Below, in pieces: positions 24,901 through 36,900 of a stretch of DNA of 64,000 nt. Made by a program: the position numbers and the translations under genes. The notes below the pieces were generated by a model. The model saw only the letters and a list, made by a program, of their open reading frames with translations, had not been told where the DNA came from and ran no database searches. The stretch's first letter is position 1; each line of letters begins with the position of its first letter. Source of the stretch: Pseudorasbora parva (taxonomy: Eukaryota; Chordata; Actinopteri; Cypriniformes; Gobionidae); the NCBI RefSeq assembly GCF_024679245.1, contig NC_090176.1, forward strand, positions 50,580,615 to 50,644,614, given 5' to 3'.

Positions 24901-27900
24901 TCATTTCCTGCAGGTTTGTAAAGAAAACAAACACTTGTTCTTTTGTTTGATCAGGAAACCTCTAGATTATATTTACTTTTCAGGTGAAGTGAATAACACT
25001 GACTATCTCTTCATCCTGGCTCCTGTTAGTGGGTTGGATACAGTGGGGCAAAAAAGTATTTAGCCAGCCACCATCTGTGCATGTTCTCCCACTTAAAAAT
25101 ATGACATATGATGAAAATTATAGGCCTAGGTGCACTTCAACTATGAGAGACAGAATGAGAAATAAAATCCTTTGTCCACATTGTCTGATTTTTAAAGAAT
25201 TTATTTGCAAATTATGGTGGAAAATAAGTATTTGGTCAAAAACAAAAGTTCATCTCAATACTTTGTTATATACCCTTTGTTGGCAATGACAGAGGTCAAA
25301 CGTTTTCTGTAAGTCGCCACAAGGTTTTTGCACACTGTTGCTGGTAGTTTGGCCTATTCCTCAAGGCAGATCTCATTTAGTGCAGTGATGTTTTGGGGCT
25401 GTCGCTGGGCAATAAGGGTGTCCCCGACTAAGGATTTACACATTCGAATCAGAATTTTCGAATCTCTCTATGGTCGACCGATAGTCGAATCATCTATGTG
25501 TGTGTAAACCATAGACCGGAAAAAAATAAACGGTATAAACGGGTTGGGAAGGGCAGGACACTAGTCAGCAGGAGGCTAAGACTATTTTTATTTTACTTTA
25601 CACACAGCACACAGCCACCACTTTTAATAAAGTGATCAAAACTATACACTACACATTCGTACATTAACCATTATCTCATAACATGTTAAAGCCGCGATCG
25701 AAACACAGAACATCACACAAATATATAAAAGAACATTTTGATAAATAAACCTAAAAAAATACCTGCCTAGAGAGGAAAAGAACACTTTGAGTGCGTTTAT
25801 GTGCACGTTCTTAAGCCGATTGTGCCTAAAGGGGGTCGCACACCGGACTGAAGCTCAGCGCCGTGTCTCAGGATCTCACACCGGACTGAAGCTCAGCGCC
25901 GTGTCTCAGGATCTCACACCGGACTGAAGCTCAGCGCCGTGTCTCCGGGATCTCACACCATGCAGATGTGAACATAACGCGCCGTGCGTGAGCTCAATTT
26001 TGAATCGACTTCTGACAGAAGAGCTGCACGATGAGTGTATCTTGTAGCACAGGGTGAAATCAGTATATACATTCACGATTTGAGGGAAATATACATTTAA
26101 TCGCCGCGGACAGGCGTTGAATGCCGCCGTCGGTGTATATGTGTTCGATTTTAAAGGCGTTAAAGGCACGGCGCGTCCAGTGCGAAGCTCAGTGCCCTTA
26201 AAGGGGCGATCGCTCAGCGCCGCGAACCGCGACACGTCTTTATAACACTAATATTGAGCACACCCATATTGCCAAAATGGTATGATCCTCGTTTCATAAC
26301 ACCCGTGAAGATTCGACCATGAGATCAGTGGTCGAATCCGGTCCTGCATATCGATGCATCGAATCTTCGACTATTAGGGGTCACCCCTACTGGGCAACAT
26401 GGATTTTCAACTCCCTCCAAAGATTTTCTATGGGGTTGAGATCTGAAGACTGGCTAGGCCACTCCAGGACCTTGAAATGCTTCTTATGAAGCCACTCCTT
26501 CGTTGCCCGGGTGGTGTGTTTAGGATCATTATCATGCTGAAAGACCCAGCCACGTTTCATCTTCAATGCCCTCGCTGATGGAAGGAGGTTTTTACTGAAT
26601 CTCACGATACATGGCTCCATTCATTCTTTCCTTTACACGGATCAGTCGTCCTGGTCCCTCTGCAGAAAAACAGCCCCAAAGCATGATGTTTCCACCCCCA
26701 TGCTTCACATTAGCTATGGTGCAACTGAGCATTCTTTCTCCACCCAACAAGTTGAGTTTTTACCAAAATAAGTTATATTTTGGTTTCATCTGACATTCTC
26801 CCAATCCTCTTCTGGATCATCCAAATGCTCTCTAGCAAACTTCAGACGGGCCTGGATATGTACTGGCTTAAGCAGGGGGACACGTCTGGCACTGCAGGAT
26901 TTGAGTCCCTGGCGGCGATGTGTGTTACTGATGGTAGCCTTTGTTACTTTGGTCATTCACTAGATCCCCCAGTGTGGTTCTGGGATTTTTGCTCACCGTT
27001 CTTGTGATCATTTTGACCCCACGGGATGAGATCTTGCGTGGAGCCCCAGATCGAGGGAGATTATCTTCCATTTTCTAATAATTGCTCCTACAGTAGATTT
27101 CTTCACACCAAGCTGCTTACCTATTGCAGATTCAGTCTTCCCAGCCTGGTGCAGGTCTACAATTTTGTTTCTGGTGTCCTTTGACAGCTCTTTGGTCTTG
27201 GCCATAGTGGAGTTTGGAGTCTGACTGTTTGAGGTTGTGGACAGGTGTCTTTTATACTGGTAACGAGTTCAAACAGGTGCCATTAATACAGGTAACGAGT
27301 GGAGGACAGAGGAGCCTCTTAAAGAAGTAGTTACAGGTCTGTGAGAGCCAGAAATTTAGCTTTTTTGTAGGTGACCAAATACTTTTTTTCCATCATAATT
27401 TGCAAATAAATTCTTTAACTCATTCTGTCTCTCATATGATGAAAATTACAGGCCTCTCTCATCTTTTTAAGTGGGAGAACTTGCACAATTGGTGGCTGGC
27501 TAAATACTTTTTTGCCCCACTAAATATTAGGCAGATGGTGAACATTTTCCCTCAAAGTTGATGTGTTAGAAGCAGGAAAAATGCCTGATCAGCATATATA
27601 TTAGGCTATTGACAAAGTTTCTAAAGAATACATTAAGATTTTTGCATTGAAATGCAATATTTGTTATGTATCTGTAGAATTACCCGTCTGACTGTGAAGC
27701 ATCCATATCTGAAGAATTTGAAGATCTTTCCAGCATTTCTGAACCTCCTGATGCATTTTTTCACAATGTGAGCATGCTAATTACTAAAATGCAAGAGCGT
27801 TTGATGGATGTCACCAAAACCACAGAGATCGAGATCAAGATCAAGTCTGGAAAAGGTTGGAAGAGGTCATTAAATATAAAGAAAAACTGATTCTACATTT

Positions 27901-30900
27901 TTAAGTTTCCGCATGTCTGTTACACTGTACAAAATGTGATATTATCAACCAAGTGTATGAATGTACATTACTTAGACTCATTAACATAAGTTAAGCAATT
28001 TCACGTCTATTTAAAAAAGTCACCAAATATGGAAACTAGAGTCTTTCCAATGATATATGGTATAGACGGTTAACAGATTTAAGTGCACAACATGGGAAAT
28101 CCTACATTTAATGTAATAAAAAATGAAACATTTGCTCTCCTCCTTAGCTTCGTATCCTGTTGGTGCGACTGTGAAGCCATCTGCTACTCCAGCATTTGCT
28201 TCAGTTTTCCGTTTTGGGGAACCAGTTCCAGGATTTAACTTCACTCTTCAGTATGATCCCTCTAAATCCACATCTGTGCTAAATCAGAGTGGAGCTTCTG
28301 CCACAGATGATGAAGAAACATTTGAACCATTATATACACCAGCTGTACCAATGCCTGATCTTATTGAGATCCCGACTGGAGAGGAAAATGAGCACGTTGT
28401 TTTCAGTCACAGAGCCAAACTATACCTTTACGACAAAGAATCAGTCGAGTGGAAGGACAGAGGCGTAGGCGAACTTAAGATACTTCAAAATGATAAAGCC
28501 AGACGTGCAAGACTCGTGATGAGGAGAGAGCACGTTCTGACATTATGTGCAAACCACTGGATTACTCCAAACATGAAGCCCATGCCAATGAAAGGGACAG
28601 AGAAGGCGTGGACGTGGAATGCCTTTGATTTTGCTGATGGCGAAGGCAGGGATCAGACGTTAGCGGTGCGGTTTCGATTGCGGGAGTCTGCAGATGCTTT
28701 CAGGAAAATCTTTGAAGAAGCAGTGGCCACTGCATCAAGTGTACCGGAAAGAGGTGAGGCGAAATCCATCATATAAAGGTCCTATCTGTATGTCATTTGA
28801 CTGTAAAGAATACAAAAAATACCGTAATATGTTTGCTCGTGTTGTGGTACTCAAGACTGGTCTTGGTCTTAAGAGCGGTCTTAAAGGTGGGGTAGGTGTT
28901 ACCCCACACAACTCTATTTTACAATGATACATTTCATTTTAAAATATGTTTAAATAGAAAACAGTTTTTTTACATTTTAATAAAATTTCACAATATTACA
29001 GTTTTTTTAAATAAATGCAGCCTTGGTGAGCAGAAGAGACTTTTAAGAAAAACATTAATAAATCTTACCATTCTAAAACTTTTGATATATACTGTATATA
29101 TATATATATAAACTAATTTCACGAGTTTTGAATCACGTTGGTTATTTTGAAAGGCATGTGATTGGCTGCTCACTGCTGATGTCACACTTTCACTGTGTTG
29201 AAAGGCATGTGATTGGCTGCTCACTGCTGATGTCACACTTTCACTGTGTTGAAAGGCATGTGATTGGCTGCTCACTGCTGATGTCACATTTTCACTGTGT
29301 TGAAAGGCATGTGATTGGCTGCTCACTGCTGATGTCACACTTTCACTGTGTTGAAAGGCATGTGATTGGCTGCTCACTGCTGATGTCACATTTTCACTGT
29401 GTTGAAAGGCATGTGATTGGCTGCTCACTGCTGATGTCACACTTTCACTGTGTTGAAAGGCATGTGATTGGCTGCTCACTGCTGATGTCACATTTTCACT
29501 GTGTTGAAAGGCATGTGATTGGCTGCTCACTGCTGATTTCACACTTTCACGGGCATGCGCTCCACAAACTCAGGATCAAAGCCTGAGTTGACAGAGAAAG
29601 CTGATGATCAACATCATGGGACCAACAAAGCCTCAATTGATTTTTTTGGTTTTGTTAACGCGAAACTAATCCTGTAACTCTGAGTTTGTTAAACCACCAT
29701 CATGGGACAGGCTCCTGGTCTTGTCTTAGTCTCAACACACATTGGTCTTGTTCTCAACTTGGTGAACATGCTAAGTTATTCTACTTTTAAATGTGTGTTC
29801 CATCTTGAAATGTCTGTTTTAGTTTTGGTCCGCACACTGTAAAAAAATAATTTGAAAAAAGTTACCTGGTTGCCTTAATTTTGAGTTCATTGAAATTAAA
29901 AATGTGAGTTAATACAATGGCATTTTTTTGAGATTCGACAACTTTTATTAAAAGATTATAAAAAGATTTTGTAAGCATATTAGGTAATTGTGTGTGTTTT
30001 ATTTTTGATGACGCAGTGAAATATGCCAAATTGTGCTATTTTCATGATTTATCAATGTTTTTATGTGGTTCAGATACAATAATATTTTGAGTTTCTATTT
30101 ATTAAACCAATTTCCTTCATTGTATCAAATCAAATTTTTAATTTCAATAAACTCAAACTTTTAAGGCAACCAGGTTACTTACTTTTTTAAGTTAAACCAA
30201 CAAAAAACAACAAAATATTTTTACAGTGCTTGATCCCGCCCACTGCCAATTTACCCAATAGTATTTCACATAAACTGTAAAAAAGATGGACAACGCCCCA
30301 TTGTAGAACATTTTTCAGAATTAAAGCCACTATTTCACACAAAACTTCCAATGTTATTTATATGTTGCGCTGTCCCTGTGGTCTTATTGCGCCATTAGAA
30401 ATTGAAAATTTAGAAGTCCGGTGGCTCAATACTTTGCTACTTTTAGACATTCGGCCTCTACCTTACAATATTTAGAAATAGAATCAGTGAAATGTTCACG
30501 GTGCAGAGGCGACATGAATAATTTACTTTTAAAATGTGAAACCTGCTGGATTCACACACTTGATACCATAAACTTGATATTCGTCTTTTTGATTTTCTTA
30601 GTGTATGCAGGGATCAGTATTTGAATTGTTATTAATCCTGCATGTTTAAAATTTGAACTTTCACATTTTTGTCATGTGAAATGAGACAGAGGATTCAATT
30701 GCAAGTTAAACAATGACGTTTTTTTGATAGTGACTGATGAGAGTAGTGTAACAGGGTCGGATGCAGAATCTAGCATTACATTTTTGCATGTTTTGGAGCC
30801 TTAGTGTGCCGACTTTTTCCTGCCTTTTACGTTTTTTTTCTTGTTGAGCACCCATTGTGAGCAGAAAACGCTCAACACTGACATTTTGTGCTTATTTGGG

Positions 30901-33900
30901 ACCTGCGTCTGTGCTGTAGAGATAAGGAAGTAGAGCTGTAATATCAAAACCCAACCCACAGTATCCCTTAGTACAGTTTACTGCAGAACAACTCATTATG
31001 TTGAAGTGAAATAAACAGTTATGGAAAATAAAGCTAAAGCTCCAATCTCCTCCCAGTGAAGTTGTCAATCACAGTTTGTTCGTTTGTTTGTTCTTTTATT
31101 TATGTATATAGCACCTTACAGAAATCCTCTGTAGTTCCAAAGTGCTGTACATTACAGTGAAACAGCAACCAACAATACAACAAGAATTTAAGCGGTCCTT
31201 AAAATCAGCTGGAATAGGGCTTGGGCGTCATGACGTCATTACTTGGCGTGGCGGCCATGTTGATGGCATCCTTTACTACTACTCGGACTACTGCGCACTG
31301 TTTATAGACGTACTCCCTCTCAGTCGTGTGTCTTAATTTGATTATTTTGCCGTTATTTCAACTATGGTAAACCGTTGCTGCATTTTGGGGTGTAACAGCG
31401 CAACACATAATCACCATGGGAAATGTCGAAAATTGATTAACTTTCCACCGCTTTTATGCTTGGAGGCGCAACCACGGACAAGAAGTAATAACAGTACGAT
31501 GTGCAAAAAGCAAGAATTGTCACACAATCAGATGTTTTTTTAATGTTTATTTGCAAGTAGTGCAACCTGAGAACACAGAAATGTGGAATGCTTCAAGGTA
31601 AAAGGTTACAAATAAAAAATGAACACAGAAAACGGAGTGCAAGTTGTTGCACTTTACATAACGGAGTGCACTTTATATAACAATAATAAATACACTTTAA
31701 AAAAAATAAATTCTTTCAATACTATATAAGCAAATAAATAGGTATCTATAAAATAACAACAAAAGACAGAAAATGGAGGAAGTGCAAATTATAAATATAG
31801 TAAACAATAACATTGCAATAACAAATAAAAACGGAGGCAGAGCAATTTCTTATATAATAAAAATAATAATAATAATATATACGTTTCGGTTAGACTTTAT
31901 TTCGATAGTCCACTTTAAACATTCTACTAACTGTACGTTTTCAACAGCATGTCAACTAACACTAATTAGAGTATTAACTGTACTGTTAGTAGACTGTAGG
32001 TTATGGTTATGTGTTGGGGTTCGGGTTAGTAGAATAAGTTGAATTGTAGTTGCAAAGTTACTTATAGTCAGTAGAATGTCTGTTGGGGACCAACAAAATA
32101 AAGTTTTCGTCGTCGGTGCTCCGCTCTTTCTTTGGAAATGCATGTGGATCCAAAACTTTAATAGTTCCGATTTTGTCTCTATAGCGGTCCCTGCCTTCCC
32201 TATTTAACGTATCCCGGTAAATTCCACATCCCTTTCAGGATTTTAACATGTTTTTTCTTTCTCCCAACTCTGCTTCTCCTCATTCGACTTGCTGTATGTA
32301 TACATTCGCGAGGCCATCAACATGGCCGCAACGTCCCAGAATGCAACGCGGCGCCCAAGCCCTATTCAGGACGCCACAACCCTTCATTTTTATAGCATTA
32401 AATAACTAACTAAATCCAACTTATTTAAAAAATAAATTTATGAACTGATAATAAAAACTGCCTAAAATGATTAACAACATCTTTGGAAAAAAATTCCTTG
32501 AAGTGTAATTTGATTGTTTAGTTTGTCTCACTTCCCATTAGAATACATGGAGAGGGCAGGGTTTATGAGCAATACTGGGACCAACCACCTAGGGGGCGAT
32601 TGAGACGTTTTAGCTTCACTTTTCAGGATTTGTGCGGCACGCTTGGTATTTCAACACCATGGGTTGCCAGTTGGCGGAAAACATGCACGCCCATAAACAC
32701 TCTCTCAGCTGCAGATCCAGTCGTCGTTATAGTCCGCGCCGCGCTCCACTTTATTCTTACGGGTGACGTCGAGCGACTTCAACGCTTCAGCACAGCATTC
32801 CGGGAAGGCAGCGCTGCATTTGAACCGATTTGAACGCAGAAATGACGAGAAGCTTCACATCACGCTTCAGCCGCGTCACAAAAGTGGATCTCCACGGTCA
32901 CTGCTGTCACAGGACTTCACGAAATCAACAGTTACCAAAGAAGTGCGTTTTTGACGGAGCGGTCCCAGCGATAAAGGTTCACGGTCGTGCGCGGTGAGTA
33001 AAACTGCCTCAAATGTCTGTTGTTGGCTATCGTCGCGTGAGTAAACATCAGTAAACGACACGATTGTGTATAACGTTAGTTAATTTATCAATGGAGCATG
33101 CGATCTATGGTGTGTGTTTAAATACATTTGTTTAGCTGACCACTATAGGTGTCAGTTTGATTATTGTAAAACCACCCAAACATAAACCTAGTGTTCTCAC
33201 AAAGCGTGCTTCGTCATTCAAATGCGCTAACAGACTCCATTGCTGTTCTCTGTATAATGTTACACTAGTCTGACGTGCAAAACCGTTTTGCTTGCTTCTG
33301 ATAATGTTTAGTCGCATACAATAGTCCACACAAATGTTGACAGGCCACTAAATACAGTCCATACCACAGAGACGGACGTCCTGCTGTTGCTGTTTCTCCT
33401 GTTCAATTTATTTCAGCCTCCGGATCTGATTCTGGATCATTATCTGTATTAGTTGAATCTGGGTAGCGCTGGGTAGGTGCTCAAGATTGACATGAGATTG
33501 ACTGAAACTGAGTGTTTCACCCCCCCCTTTAACGTAATCATCACGTCATCAAAGGGGCTTTGATTATATTTGCTCGAATCCTAAACGGAGAGCTTGTTCG
33601 TATCTGCATCACCTTCAGTATTTCTCTCAAAGATGATGATCATGTTGGGTAAGTGCTCTGTGTATCATTCAATTCTTTTATTTTTTTACAACACCGGCAA
33701 AGATCGTTTATTCCAGCGCGCGTGCAGACAGGGTTGCCAAGTTTTTACAACAAAACCTGCCAACTAGCCCAAAACAATAGCTTCTCTGGGGTAAAATGGC
33801 GTTTGGGGGGTAAAATGCGTGTTATTTTGGCAAGGTTGCTGCTAAAATTCGCACTCAAGGGTCTATATATCACATAATAGTCGCTTTAACCTGTGTAGAA

Positions 33901-36900
33901 ACATAGAACTTTAACCTAACATAGAAAACAACCCGCTGAAAAAACGGAGACTTGGCAACACAGTGCAGTTGAGCTCTGTTGACATTTGACAACTAACGTT
34001 ATGCGTCGCTCTGTTGCTCTGATTGGTTGTCGGTCTGTCCAATTGAGGTCTTTCCTGGTTGGGTTGAAACACGCCCCATAATCACAACCCAATGGAGCAT
34101 CAGACTCATATTCTGACTAGAGCTGAGTATGACCACGTCAGGCTAGCTCATTCCTGTTGTGTGTCCTCAATCTGGCAACCCGTGTGAGCGTCAAGTCTGA
34201 GGAGGAGGGATGGGGAAACAGCTCCAATATTTAGAATTTGGACTGCAGTAACCATTTCAACCACTAGTTGTAAATATAACATACTGCACCTTTAAAGAGA
34301 GAGTTCACCCTAAAATGAAAATTAATAATTATATTCATTTACACTCCCCGGTGTTGCACTAATGCCGTATGCCCCTTTCTTTTTCGGACCAAAAAGGGAT
34401 AAATCTTTTAAAATATGTCTCCATCCATTTAATGGGAGTAAATTGCGAAATATGAAATATAATTATTCTCATCTTAATGTAATTTGTAATTTGTTTTCTC
34501 AATTAGAAGGAAAGAGCTGCCAGGACCGGTGTGACGCCGATGTTGAGATCTTGTTTGAGCGTAAGCCGACAGCAGAGCAAGCTGAGCTGGCCGGACGACT
34601 GAAGCTGCCTTCCACGTTCTTCTGTTACAGAAACCAGTCGGGAGACTTGAGCGACGAGGATGACGGTAAGAAAAATAAACTACTGTAACCATTTTTGCAT
34701 TCTAAGTTGCATTTCTAAGGCAAGCGTCACTATTTTTATTGTTCTCTCACAACTTGGAACTGTTATTTCAAGGACATACACGGATCAGGCAAAACATTAT
34801 GACAGGTGAAGTGAATATCACTGATGATCTCTTCATCACGGCTCCTGTTAGTGGGTGGGATATATTAGGCAGCAAGTGAACATTTTGTCCTCAAAGTTGA
34901 TGTGTGTGAAGCAGGAGAAATGGGCAAGCGTAAGGATTTGAGCGAGTTTGGCCAGATTGTGACGGCTAGACGACTGGGTCAGAGCATCTCCAAAACTGCA
35001 GCTCTTGTGGGCTGTTCCCGGTCTGCAGTGGTCAGTATCTATCAAAAGTGCTCCAAGAGGACCAGTGGAGAACCGGCCACAGGGTCATGGGCTCTTCCAG
35101 CAGGATAATGCTCCTGACACAAAGCACAAATGCTTCAGGAATGGTTTGAGGAGCACAACAACCAGTTTGAGGCGTTGAAGCAAAGAGAATAAAAATATTA
35201 ATACTAATATTAATAATAATATTAAAAGCTACCCTTTACATTTGGAAGGATCCTTTTAAGGCTGAACTATTGTCTTTTTCTTATTCAGATGAAGATTTTG
35301 AGGAGGCAGTCAAATCTATGAAAGGAAAGTTGTATCCTGGTCTGTCCATTCAAGGAGATGCATCCGCTGGCCATGGTAGGTGGTTCCTGGTTGCAGTGAA
35401 TAATTAAATACTGCCAAAAACGCATATCTTCACACCACTATGAATCTCACACATCATAACCATTAATCCTCATTAAAGCTCTGTCTAAAATCTTGTTTAT
35501 TTCTACAGAAGCAAATCTTTCCCGGGAAAAAGCTGGAGCCCCAACAGAGACGCAAAGAGACGGACTGGAAGAGGACAGTGATGGCCTCCCTTTGAGTTCT
35601 GCCTGTGTGAAGGTGTATTGAAATAATACTTGAGGATGTTGTTGTAAAAGTATCATGTTTTTGTATAGTTATATACAAATTATAAAGGGCATTTTACACA
35701 GAACGTGCTTCTCTTGTGTACACTTTTCACACACGTTTGTTGTTTACCACTTTTTTTTGTTGGTTTAAATCAAATTTTATTTTATTTTTTTATTAAAAGG
35801 ATTTAATTTATTAGTCATTTAAATCAAATGTGGAATTATTAGTATGAATTAAATTACACATTTAAATATTACTATTTAGGATTAATTTATTTTGAATCCA
35901 GTTGTAGTCTTTAGTCTATTTTATTTCTAGTTCGTAATATTAGTGCGTAAACATCCGCTAAATAAAAATTAACTTTTATTGGTATTTCAGTTTTTTCTTT
36001 CATTTAACAAAAATGTTTTAATTAACAATAGTGTCATTTAGGTCTTCTTAACACGCATTTGTATTTTCATCATAAAACGGATAGTTTCGGTCCTTGATTC
36101 TGATTGGTTGACTCCGCCCTTTAGCTGTGGTTTATTGCTTTATTATGTTTGTTCTTCTTTTAAGGTGGAGCTACCATCGGTTGAGGAGGAGGAAGAGGAG
36201 ATGTTGTTCAAGGAGTGGGTCAAACTTTACCGCTGGGACTGTTTTATTAACAAGTGGAAACAATGTGGTGAAGGAGACGTTAAGATCCTTTTCCATCCCT
36301 CGAGGAAGCTCTACCGCGTATTTATGAGGCAAGAAAGGGATAAAAAGGTGTGTGTAAACCACTGCATTACCAGAGCCATTCACCTGAAACCAGTGAACAG
36401 CTTGGCAAACACTGTGGCATGGAGAGCCACTGACGCCTCAGGTATACAAACTGATCATTCTCTTAATATTTACATTTTTCATAAAGCTGTTGGTCTTTTT
36501 TGTTAGTTCTTTAAATTTTTGAAAGACATTTTAACTGGTGGTTTATTATGATTTGTGTGTGATTTTACCGTTTGAGCATGAACAACATCTGCAAAGTTAC
36601 AACGCTCAAAGTCCAAATCAAAGGGAGATATTTACTTTTAAAGAAATCGCTTTTTAAGGACTACAACAAACGGCTGGTAGGGACTACAAAGAGCTTCTTC
36701 ATGGGTTAGTGACATCACTAACCCTAAAATTGACATAAACCTGTGTAAAAAATAGCCTATTACTTATTAGTTATGATGTTTTTGAATGTAAAAACCACAC
36801 GAACATCATAAGTTGACCTTAGACAACAGTATAACAAATTTAAAAAGCCAGTTCATGACACCTTTAAAGGCCTTAAAGGTGCACTATGTAGTATTTTTGC

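Larger units (their letters stand above)
25041..27521 (-). mobile_element. Tc1-type element, inactive, split by a hAT insertion
   Basis: Ends CAGTGGGGCAAAAAAGTATT and AATACTTTTTTGCCCCAC, inserted at TA in an older Tc1 remnant, in intron 3 of the chimeric gene. Transposase on the minus strand is in pieces: helix-turn-helix start 27008-27205 and the C-terminal catalytic part 26387-26620 with [10 protein letters not shown] and DLNPIENLW. The rest of the C terminus (near 25263-25412) is cut off by the insertion at 25413. Confidence 0.9.

Noticed and set aside
24662..25063. 133-codon plus-strand frame as a stand-alone gene
   Set aside because: It is exon 3 of the chimeric gene plus read-through into intron 3.
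21444..28000. Ordinary finTRIM gene with B30.2
   Set aside because: No B30.2 exon was found after exon 4 in intron 4, intron 5 or later; the next compatible acceptor leads into the Ran-binding domain.
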